Source of the DNA: Orobanche coerulescens
Lineage: Eukaryota; Streptophyta; Magnoliopsida; Lamiales; Orobanchaceae
DNA length: 64,000 bases
Direction of reading: 5' to 3'
Assembly (NCBI GenBank): GCA_033398695.1
Contig: CM065802.1
Span: 209,765,096-209,829,095 of the forward strand
Positions within the stretch are counted from its first letter, which is position 1; the number at the start of each line of letters is the position of its first letter. Position numbers and translations under genes: made by a program. Under the pieces are notes generated by a model that was given only the letters and a program-made list of their open reading frames with translations, was not told the DNA's origin and did no database searches. Shown in pieces: positions 1-9,789 of the stretch.

Positions 1-1355
1 CCTACGGATTTAATGGTTATTTTCGGAATTTTTTTCAAGAACCCTTGGGGTTGACTTCGGTTAATTGGGGATTTTCCGATTGATGTCGTTATAATCATGA
101 ATTATGGATTCCTAATGGATTATTGATATCCTTGAAGTGTTTTGTTAGTTCGAAATACTCATTTTGGTGTGGGTTTCGACATATTCGGGATTGGATATTT
201 CCGAAGTTGTGCGGTCGGTTATGTATTCGTTGGAATGCCTATGAGTTTGTTTATCGTTGTTTCGACCCTTGGGTTAGTCGTGTTTTGTTGTTTGATACGT
301 GTATTGAACGATTGTTGGTAATTATTGTTATTCAAGGTTGTTCGAGCGATCAGTATCTTGGTTAGGCGTTGTTCGTGGACGGACATTCTTCATCGGTATT
401 GTGTAAGTTAAATCTTACTCGGTTAAAAGGATACTCATTCCTTTTGTTGTTGATTGCTCATAATCATAATTCATTCATCATAATATTAATCATTTCGAGA
501 CTTGTAATTGTCGAGTAATCATTTCATTCACGAGGAACGACGGTTCCAAATCATTTCATTGGATTATCAATCACGTCACTATCACTATCATATCGGTGAG
601 TCATCTTGGCCTTGTTTAATTATTATTCATTGATATTCATCACGGTCATTCTCGTTCATGTGACCTTCCGGGTTCATATTGCGTGGCCGGGTGTGGCTGT
701 GTGGAATTTTTAGTCGGGCACATGATGGTCATGTATTGGGTTCACCGATACATCGGACCGTGCACACGGTAACGCTTACCTCCGTGAGACTAATTAGGTA
801 CAAGGACGGGTGTGTCCGGACATTCGTCTTGTACACTTGCACAGGACATTACGGGCGTACTATGATGCTCCTCTTCAGCGTAATTCATAATTAAGAATAT
901 TTCATCACTTCAGTTAATTCATGATTGTGTAATTTCAACTCTTGAGGATTGTTGTTCTGTGTAACTGACCCCGTTGGGGGATTTTGTTTCAGGTCACGGC
1001 AAGGCAAAGGCACGGGAAGAGCATGTTGACGGCGACGAGTCCCAGTGATACTAGTAGGGGGCCCCGATGCCTACGTCATTTATTCAGTCATTTGTGTTTC
1101 CTTTATTTATTCCGCTGCAGACATTCCGTTTGAATGCTCATTTCATTCAGTGTTGTGTATTTTATCGTCACATAAAATACACATGTATTCTATTTTATCC
1201 TGGGTGTGTTGTATAAAACTCCTCATCGGAGTAATTGATGTTGTAATGTGGTTCGGTACTACATTTACCTGTGTAATTCATTCATTTTCATTCGCCTGGT
1301 GGGTCCCAGTCGGGGGTCCACGGCACTGTAATATCCGCCTAGTTTGGGGTGTTAC
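1..1355 (+). mobile_element. 3' part of a Ty3/gypsy LTR (same family as G2)
   Basis: The segment ends in GTGTTACA at 1355. Its last 400 bases match the reverse complement of the G2 LTRs at 19455-21874 and 27130-29592: the block around 1005-1065 and the terminal block at 1290-1355 are nearly the same. The LTR start lies left of the window. No primer binding site follows 1355, so this is either the 3' LTR of an element lying to the left or a solo LTR. The five bases after it are TGGAC, which would be the target duplication, but the partner copy is outside the window. Short open frames inside it look like chance and I do not call them genes. Confidence 0.85.
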
Positions 1356-1529
1356 ATGGACCACCATTTAAAATAAATGAATATTTAATTACAAACGTCG
1401 TTTCATTTTCTTTTTAAGGACGGGAAAAGCCTTTTCACTTTAGCTTCACCAAACTTTCAAAACCCTAATTTTCAAAGCATAAATCCTTTCGAACCCTAAA
1501 CACACTAAGAAATCGCTTATTTTGCAGAA

Positions 1530-4500
1530 ATGGAATCCTACTTTGAAGGCGTAAATCTGAAGGCAGTAAAGGACCAGATCATCTTTTCTCTAGTCGTCAA
1601 TTTTGAAGGACTCCTAGAAACAAATCTGGAGAACAACGACGTACACAACCTCATCAGAGCGATGAAAATGAACGGGATATACCCATTTTTGGACATCAGC
1701 CCCAGGCATCTGTTCAAGGAGGCTGTTATTGCTTTTTTCCGAGAGGCCCGAGTAATCGAATCTGGGATTCGGAGCACAATATGTGGAATCCAAGTGGATA
1801 TCACGCCGGAAATAATTGAAAAAACCTTTGGGATGAAAAACCGCGGTGTGGCGGTCGAAGCCCTAAAGCAGAGCGCAGCCGACACATGGCTAAAAATCAA
1901 GGATGTCGACCAATCGGAGAAATTGAAGCTAACCACTAAGAAAAGCCAAATAAAGAAGGAGTACCGCTATGCGTTGGATAAAACCAACAAGATAGTTATG
2001 GGGATGGCAGGTAGCTACGACCAACTGTCGTCAGCCAAGTTTATGGTGGTGGGAGCACTGATTCAAGACGAACCAATTGACTGGACTGATTACATCTACA
2101 GGCAATTGGTGCGTGAGGTTAACAAGGCCTAGTGGCTTGTTGAAGAAAAGAAATTCAAATCCAAGCTGGCGTTCAGAACGCAGCTTAGTTGGATATTGGA
2201 GAAACTTGGTGTGGCGAATGGAAACACTGACCCGTTCCACATCAATAAGAGACTTGGTCATCTAGACCAAGAAATGTTGAGGAGGCTAGGAGGCGAAAGG
2301 AGAGCAGCTTAGATTCTAAAGGAGATGTCTGAAGACGGACCCCCCTACAGATACCCTGAAAGCTTAGACGAGTCCAACCAGGCTGCAGCCCGCAACTCAC
2401 CTGCAGCCCAGTCTGAGACAGAGTCAGACAACACCCCCATCGCTGTCCGTTTTAAGAGAAGGGGACCAGCCCCTGGTGAGCCTTCCATAATCCACTCCTC
2501 ACCAGAACCCTCTCCCAAATGACCCAGGCGCTTATTTGATGAGGAGGAGCAGCCAGATCGGTTTGCTACACCTGAACCCATTCACATGGAGGATCATCCT
2601 GCTCCCTCCAGCCTGGAGACCCAAATGGTACCAGTTCTAACCCTTCTTTTTACAACGGAGGAAGAAGAAGCAGGTTTAATTATCTTGATTCTAGAAGCCA
2701 ATTATACTTTTAATCTGCTTGAACATAATCTTTTTAACCTGTCTGTAGAGCAACTTTTAATTGTAAAAACTCATGCTCTAAAACACTCTTTTGTTGAAAT
2801 TTTTGAGGAATGGAAAACTCTCAAAATTGTTCCATTCTCTCAACTTCAAACCTTTATTGAAGGGAGTAGCTGGGAGTATACCCAGGCTACAGAGGATCCG
2901 CTCACCCACTTTTGCAATGAGACAGATCTGTGCTTACTACTTCAGGAAGGCTGGTTCATGTCCAATTTTAAAACAAACATGGACCAGCTACTCCATCTTA
3001 TTATGGCCAGTGTTTTTGATGGAACTTTGAATAGAGATGGGGAGGTAGTTGAAAAATAAGTGAGAATCCAAGAAGTGGTGGAGGAAGAAGAAAAAGAAGA
3101 AATTATTATAATAGAAGATGAAGAAAAAGAAAAGGAGGAAGAAGAAAAAGAAAAAGAAGAAGAAAACATTCTAGTTGAAAAACAGTCAGAAGAAAAAGAG
3201 ATTGAAAAAACAAAAGAATTGGAGGACGGAGGAGATGAAGAAGGAGAAGAAGTTGATAAAGAAGAAGATGAAGAAAAAGGTGATGATAATGAGAAAAAAG
3301 ATGATGATGATGATGATGATGATGATGATAAACATAATGATGAAGATGATGATGAAGATGATGACAAAGATGATGGGGGTGAAAAGGAGGCTGTGATAAG
3401 AGAAGAAGAGAGGCAGCCTGAAGAAGAGAGGCAGGCTGAAGCCAAAGGAGACAAGGATGAAGCAGAGAAGGCTGGGGCTCCTGCCCAATACACCAGCCTT
3501 GATGTTAGCCTAGCTGAGGAAGAAGACAGATCGGGGACTCCAGAGCCAACCCCATCTGGTCAGACTATTGCAAGGATTCTGCAGTCAGGTTGGTCCTATG
3601 CCCACCTACCTGCAGACGAAGAAGGCTCAGGTGAGCACTCTCCAGAGGCATCTCACATTTCACCTATGTTGTCGGAGTTGATTCGCCGAATCGTGAGAGA
3701 TACAGTTGGAGAGCTGCTTACCTCCGAGATTTCACCTGATCTGCAGTCAATCCACTCCAAACTTGACACCCTGATGCAGAGAAATGCCCCTCAACCACCT
3801 CCTCCTATGAATTCCAGGATGCCGCTAGGCATGTCAGACTGGATGCATAGAATGGAGCAGCAGATAACTTCTCTAGTTGATGCTGGCAAAAAGGGGGAAG
3901 ATAGGTTTAAGGGGGAAGAGAGGTCAAAAGGGGAAGATAGAATGCAGGGGGAAGGTAGCAGACAGGAGGAAGTTTTTGTTCAGGCTGAAGAGCTAAGATC
4001 GAAGAAGAGGCAAGATATTCTCCAAATTGAAGGAGGACCATCAAGTCTGAAAAGAAAGGAGATATGTGCCCCCAACCAACCTGAAGAGCAGCCTGTTGAG
4101 AAGAAGAGAAGAACAAGTGAGAAAGAAGAACAAAGATTCAAATGGGAAGGCAAACAGTTGTGGTATGTTGAAGAATTCTTACCAACAGAATTCATGACCA
4201 GTTGGGCGGATGCCAAGAAATAATTCATAGAGCAGTTCTACCTCTGGGAGATTCTCCCATGGAAGCTAGATGGCCTACTCTGTGGAAGATCACGCTTAAA
4301 TATGCAGCCAAATGGCTTGCTTATCCTATGATTCCTCCATTCAGAGCAGTGGAAGCGCCGACCTGTTTGGATAATGAGCTTGACGAGCTAGAGCTTCAAA
4401 AAGAAATTAGAAGGTTGTGTGAAGAGCACAAGTTCTCTTCAAAAGAAGACCAAGACTTTGCTTCCCTAGTCATAAGGAGGAAATATGGTCTTGCACCCAT

Positions 4501-4573
4501 CAAAAGTAGACCAATCGGTGCAAAACTATTTAGACCTCCCAAGCAAACTGTTCGTAGAGGAAGGGGCAGATAG
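1530..4573 (+). pseudogene. Broken late ORF of a copia element (plant transposon protein / env-like)
   Basis: This is one long reading frame cut by in-frame stops at 2130-2132 (TAG), 2310-2312 (TAG), 2520-2522 (TGA), 3057-3059 (TAA) and 4221-4223 (TAA). The last part (about 4260-4573) continues in another frame, so a frameshift is also present. The first 200 residues are a globular domain that resembles the 'putative plant transposon protein' family found in many plant retroelements. A proline/serine linker follows, then a very acidic Glu/Asp region (3084-3400), then a basic C-terminus ending in an Arg/Gly tail. A polypurine tract and a copia-type LTR follow at 4787 and 4802, which places it as the extra ORF downstream of pol in a SIRE-like element. 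ATG 1530 is preceded by TTTTGCAG, a plausible splice acceptor. Family assignment is from memory of the protein pattern; no envelope function can be shown. Confidence 0.55.
3084..3400 (+). repeat. GAA/GAT purine-rich microsatellite encoding an acidic tract
   Basis: Runs of GAAGAA, GAAAAA and GATGAT make one strand almost pure purine. In the coding frame this gives a Glu/Lys then Asp-rich stretch, with about ten Asp in a row near 3301-3330. The open frames on the other strand here (poly-Ser, poly-Ile) are by-products of the composition. Confidence 0.9.
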
Positions 4574-4801
4574 GTTTTGGATGTAATTGTAATTTTTGTA
4601 ATTGATTAATTTTTATGTATTTATTCTCTTCAAGCCATGTACTTGTAATCAACAGAAAATTAATATATACAGTCATTTGAATGACAACTCCTAGTTGTCT
4701 CAAAACAAGACTGATTTTGAGTTTGTGTCTTGCACCTAAGTGCAGACTTGTACATTTGATTAATTGCTTAGAGTTTTTCCATCATCAAAATAGGGGGAAT
4801 T
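4574..4801 (+). other. 3' untranslated part and polypurine tract of the left copia element
   Basis: No coding signal is visible in this stretch. It ends in the purine run AAAATAGGGGGAAT (4787-4800) directly before the LTR start TGTTAGGAATAC. This is the expected polypurine tract that primes plus-strand DNA synthesis. Confidence 0.8.
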
Positions 4802-6222
4802 TGTTAGGAATACTTGTTAGATTTTGATGATGTCATTATTGTAATTCAAATGTTTATTCCTTGGCAAAAATGTAAGGAAGAACCAAATGAGTATCTTCCA
4901 TAGGCCAAATTATGTTAAGTTAAATACTTGGCAAAATGTGAAGAAGAACCAAATGAGTATCTTCTATAGGCCAAATAAGTTAGGCTCAAATCGGCTAAGT
5001 ACAAAGGTACAGATAAGCACATCATAGAAGTACAGTCGAGTCAAATCAGAGAAGTTCTGGTCAACAAAACTTCATCAGAGATGTTTAACCAGACTGTAGT
5101 CAAGTGATCAGTAGACTAAGTCATCTGAAGTCTGACAATCAGACAAGTCAAAATTCATCAGGACAAAAGACTCCAGACAAGTCATCTGATCAGGGGAGTC
5201 TCAACAGTCATTAGAGAAGTCATCAACAGAGAAGTCCAAACTATAGAGAAGATGACTGGACATCAGCCAACTTGACTTATAAGAGTTCAGCCAAGTACTC
5301 CAAGTCCACATCAGCATGCGTTGAATAGTCAATATTTACGGAAAGTCACATGCAAGCGTGAAGAGACAAATTGGAGAGATTCCCGCAAGGATATGAATTA
5401 AATAATTCATCCAGACCTACCACTGAAGACTTTAATCTTATTATATTCAAAAGATCCGGTGCCTCACATGCAAAGTCTTCACAACAGTCGAAAGATGGAT
5501 TAAAATATGGGAATCCAGCCTTGCAATGTTCAGAAAAATAAACAAAGAAGTCTATTTCTCCAACGGACGGATTTGTTACAAGATTTGCAACGGCTATGAA
5601 GAATGCTCAAGGATCGACACTTATATATATCCGAAGATTTGAAGATGAGCAGTATGATGTGAACAAACTCTCAAGCGATCAAAGTTATCAAAGCAATAAA
5701 AGCAATCATATAGCATCGTGAAAAGAGCACTACTCGAAGTTCTTATTTGAAGAAAGCTCTTATTTGGAGAAAAGAAACACTCTTGTCTTAAAACTTGAGT
5801 TCGGGGTACTTCACTGGTTGAAGTTGCGAGACTGATAGGCATCCGAGGATTTGAAGAATCAAGTGGTGCTAGACAGCTAAAGAGGAGTTGCAACGACGGG
5901 ATTTCCACTGGTTGGAAGTTGTTGTAGCTAAGTATAAGAATCACTGTAATATTTGTCACTGGTTGAGAATTATAGTGGATTCATCTCCAACTGGATTAGA
6001 GAAAGTGGATTAGTAGAGGATTACCCACCTCTGAGACCACTATAACTGCCTGCGTGTTTTACTATTTTCAGCATCATACTTAACTGTTGCATTCATACTT
6101 TACTATTCCATTGATTAGTTTTGTTTTCGTCATCAGCTGATTTCCGCATATCTATCAGCTGAGAAACTCACTCTACGAAGAAAAGAGTTTAAGAGTTTCA
6201 ATAACTCTATTCACCCCCTCTA
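4802..6222 (+). mobile_element. 3' LTR of the left copia (SIRE-like) element
   Basis: It starts TGTTAGGAATACTTG next to the polypurine tract and has a TATA-like TATATATA around 5622. It ends near the CTATTCACCCCCTCTAG block at about 6206-6222, which is common at the ends of such LTRs. The exact 3' end is uncertain by several bases. Directly after it the gag end of gypsy G1 begins, so the copia element probably landed in G1. The 5' half of the copia element is not between 1356 and 1530, so it must lie left of the window beyond the gypsy LTR at 1-1355. No gene lies inside. Confidence 0.7.
4859..4985 (+). repeat. Two tandem units of about 65 bp in the copia LTR
   Basis: The unit beginning CTTGGCAAAAATGTAAGG and containing GAACCAAATGAGTATCTTC occurs twice, at about 4860-4924 and 4925-4985, with a few differences. 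Confidence 0.8.
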
Positions 6223-6225
6223 GAC

Positions 6226-7089
6226 TTATTTCTGGACGACTTGTGACCTATAAACCAGGGGTCGTTTGCTCCACCGCCTCCGCAGAGTGCCATTCAAGGG
6301 AGAGGTCGAGGCCAGCCCACTAGAGGAGGAGCTTCCAGTGTCGGCTCCACTCATCCGCATGTTTATGATATGAGGAAGGTCGATGATCCAGCGGCTACCG
6401 TGGCTACAGGTACCGTTCATATTCATTCTCATCCTGTCAGTGTGCTTTTCGATTCTAGTGCTACGCATTCATTAATCTCTCTGGAGTGTGTGCGCAGTTT
6501 GCGTCTTGATTGTTTGTCGTCTTGCGAGCCTTTCATCGTTAAACTTCTGAGCGGTGATAGGATCACTGGTGATCGAGAGATCCGAGACTGTTCTGTGGTT
6601 ATTTGTCAGAGGGCTTGGCTCTCTAGTCTTATTTTTGTAGATATTAAGGGTGAGGGTTTGATTCTCGGGGATGATTGGCTCGAGCGGCATGGTGCGATCA
6701 TGAACTACCGCACGAGAATCATCACCATGTTAGCCGAGGACGGCACCATGTACTCTTTCGCGGGGCAAAAGAGGGGAAACCAGAAGTTCGTAATTAACGT
6801 CTTGAAGGCGATGAGACTCTTGCGGAAAGGATGTACTTGTTTTTGTTGCTACGCCTTGAAGGTGGAGGATGGTGCGGTCGAGTTTTCAACAATTCCAATC
6901 GTTAGTGAGTTCCCAGATGTCTTTCGTGATGAGTTCTCGGGGTTACCGCCGGACCGTGAGGTTGGGTTCGCTATCGAGTTAAAGCCGGGTGCGGCTCCGA
7001 TTTCGAAAGTGCCGTATCGTTTGGCACCTTCAGAGATGGCCGAGTTGAAGAAGCAGTTGAGTGAGCTTCTTGAGTCGGGGTATATTTGA
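6226..7089 (+). pseudogene. G1 gag end and aspartic protease (broken)
   Basis: The frame can be read from about 6260 as a Gly/Arg/Gln-rich gag tail and runs into a retroviral-type protease and the start of reverse transcriptase. The protease active site, normally D-T/S-G-A, reads FDSSATHS (about 6448-6471), so the glycine of the catalytic triad is lost; compare LFDTGASHSFI in G2. The frame ends at TGA 7087-7089, where relatives have Arg, consistent with CGA to TGA. This protein would mature the polyprotein in the virus-like particle, but this copy cannot work. Confidence 0.8.
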
Positions 7090-8154
7090 CCGAGCGCTTC
7101 GCCTTGGGGCACACCGGTTCTGTTTGTGCGAAAGAAGGATGGTTCATTACGTTTATGTATCGACTATCGCGAGCTAAACAAGGTGACCATCAAGAACAAG
7201 TATTCCTTACCAAGGATTGATGACTTGTTTGATCAGTTGCAGGGAGCTGTGGTATTCTCAAAGATCGACTTGAGATCAAGGTACTATCGGCTTCCGGTGA
7301 AGGAGTTTGATGTCTCGAAAACACCTTTTCGGACATGATACGGACATTATGAGTTTGTGGTTATGTCCTTCGGGATAACTAATGCACCAGAAGTGTTCAT
7401 GCAGTTGATGAACAAGGTTTTCATCGAGTATTTGGATAAGTGTGTCGTCGTCTTCATTGATGATATCCTTATCTATTCAAAAAATGAGGAGGAGCATGCG
7501 CATCATCTGCGTGTGGTGTTAGACATTTTGATGACTGATCGACTCTATGTGAAGTTCTCGAAATGTGAGTTTTGGCTGAAGGAGGTGATGTTTCAGGGTC
7601 ACGTGATTTCAGCAGATGGGGTCCGTGTGGATCCACAGAAGATTGGGGCAATGCTGGACTGGGCACCGCCTAAGAATGTGAAGGAGGTCCGTAGTTTCTT
7701 GGGTTTGGCTATCTACTATCGTAGGTTCGTCGAGGGGTTATCGAAATTGGCTCGGCCACTTACATAGTTGCTTTAGAAATCTAAGAAGTTCGTCTGGAAT
7801 GATGAAAGACAGTCGAGTTTTGAGGAGCTGAAGAGGAGTTTGACTTCAGCCCCAATTCTAGTGTTGCCGCATGGAAACGAGGGTTTTGCTGTTTATAATG
7901 AGGCTTTGGGTAAGGGTCTTTGGTGCGTGTTGTTGCAGCACGACAAGACTATTGCATTTGCGTTGAGACAATTGAGGCTGTATGAGCTCAACTACCCTAC
8001 TCACGATCTAGAGTTAGAGGCAGTTGTTTTTGCGCTCAAGATTTGGCGTCATTAACTTTTTGGCTATGCATATCAGATTTTTACCGATCATAAAAGTCTA
8101 AAGTACATATTTACTTAGCGGGAGTTGAATCTGAGGCAGAGGAGGTGGTTGTAA
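7090..8154 (+). pseudogene. G1 reverse transcriptase and RNase H (broken)
   Basis: The frame is the same as the protease and is interrupted at 7336-7338 (TGA), 7765-7767 (TAG), about 7774 (TAG), 8053-8055 (TAA), 8116-8118 (TAG) and 8152-8154 (TAA). Visible motifs are [17 protein letters not shown] in the fingers, KIDLRSRY, and the catalytic FIDDILIYS around 7458-7485. The RNase H connection [23 protein letters not shown] follows at about 7948-8022. The reverse transcriptase YxDD-type box is preserved although the gene is dead. It would copy the element RNA into DNA. Confidence 0.85.
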
Positions 8155-9244
8155 TTGATTAAGGATTATGATCTCGAAATCCTTTATCATCCGGGCAAGG
8201 CGAACGTCGTGGCAGATGCCTTGAGTCGGAAACTGGTTACGTTGCAGATGCTGGAGATACTTATGTCTCAAACTAGGCTTCAGCGTGATTTGATCGAGTT
8301 GGATGTTGAGATTTTGTTGCCAGGAGCTGTCGGGCAACTTTGTGCTTTAGAGATTTCGTCGTCGCTGATCGATGAAATTAAACTGAACCATCTGGAGGAT
8401 CCGATGATTACTCAAATCCGAGAGAGAGTCCTTAAAGGGAAGTCTCCTGGATTTGTGATTCACGAGAATGGTGTGTTGAGATTCCAGAGTCGGCTTTGTG
8501 TACAGAACGACTTGGAATTGAGGCAGATTATTTTGCATGAGGCCTATGCTACGCCTTACTCAGTTCATCCTGGTTCGAGTAAAATGTACAAGGACCTAAG
8601 GAGGAACTTTTGGTGGAACGATATGAAGGAGGAGGTCGCACAGTTTGTAGCGAGATGTTTGACTTGTCAGTATGTCAAAATCATGCATCACCGACCAGCC
8701 GGGTTATAGCAGTCGCTTCCCATTCCGAAATGGAAATGGGAAGATATTTCGATGGACTTCGTCACTAGCTTGCCGAGATCGAATTCTGGCATGAATATGG
8801 TTTGGCTGATTGTGGATCGTCTGAACAAGTCCACACACTTTCTGGGCATCAAGGATACTTGGGGTCCAGAAAGGTTGGCTCGGGTATTTATTATGCAGGT
8901 TGTGAGGCTTCACGATACTCCAAAGTCTATTGTTTCAGATCGTGATGGCCGTTTTGTATCGCATTTTTGGCAGGCGGTGCATAAGGCATTGGGTACTCAT
9001 TTACGCATTGGGAGGAGCATTTGCCGCTGATCGAGTTCATGTATAATAATAGTTGGCATGCGTCGATTCGGATGTCACCCTATGAAGCACTTTATAGGTG
9101 GAGATGTCGATCGCCGATTTGTTGGAATGAGGCGTCCAATTTGGTCGGAACCTAACCGGATATCACCTTGGAGACGAGAATAATGTGGAATTGATTCGGG
9201 AGAGGATGTTGACTGCTCAGAGTCGATCGAAATCTTATGCCTAT
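8155..9244 (+). pseudogene. G1 integrase, N-terminal and core part, with internal deletion
   Basis: The H2C2 zinc region (ending RCLTCQYVK, about 8655-8680) is present, then the core start ISMDFVTSLPRSNSG and SIVSDRDGRFVSHFW. There is a TAG at 8707-8709. At about 9004 the sequence jumps from the middle of the core to the part reading [10 protein letters not shown] in another frame. Compared with G2, the intervening segment with the HPQ-DGQSERT motif, which holds the catalytic Glu, is gone. The CACTA element then interrupts the frame at 9245 and the C-terminus resumes at 17433. Confidence 0.85.
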
Positions 9245-9284
9245 CACTACACCAAAATGGCCTATTAGCAACAGATATAGACGT

Positions 9285-9440
9285 TGCTATTAATTATAGG
9301 AACGCCTATAAACGTTCCTAATACAGCATCCCTAATATTTGGCAACGTTTATAAACGTTCCTGTTTTTATTTATAGGAATGTTTATAAACGTCCCTATGT
9401 AATCTTAATAGAAACATATATAAACGTTGCAAATGTGTAA
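9285..9440 (+). repeat. Left subterminal repeats of the CACTA element
   Basis: At least four copies of a block like GGAACGTTTATAAACGTTCC, some partial, fill this stretch. They are near-palindromes. In the En/Spm family such subterminal repeats bind the TnpA-type protein; that role here is inference. Confidence 0.8.
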
Positions 9441-9789
9441 TCCGGTTTAAAAAAATACTGTACTATTCCTATAAAATTTCAATTTATGAACCTATATATA
9501 TATATATATATATATATATTCTCAACCTGCACAATGGTGTTTTCCATCAAATCGACAAAATACATACACCTAGAACAACTACTAAAAGCAATTATAAATA
9601 GTTTAGACAAATGCATGTTTGTCCAATGAACCTACAGTGAATTAGAATCATCAAAATACTGTAGGATTTTCCAAGTGTTCAAAACACGCAAAAAAAAAAA
9701 GAACACTAGCATCTGTCGTGTTTTAGCAACAAAAAAAGAACACTAATCATTAAAATCACAACACAAAAAAGTCTGTTGCTTGATATTTT
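9441..9789. other. Noncoding CACTA sequence with an (AT)n run
   Basis: AT-rich sequence between the subterminal repeats and the last exon of the TnpA-like gene. A TA dinucleotide run lies at about 9494-9520. I see no gene. Confidence 0.7.

Noticed and set aside
2942..3493. Minus-strand open frame rich in Ser, and another rich in Ile
   Set aside because: They are the reverse side of the GAA/GAT purine tract of the plus-strand ORF; low complexity, no domain.
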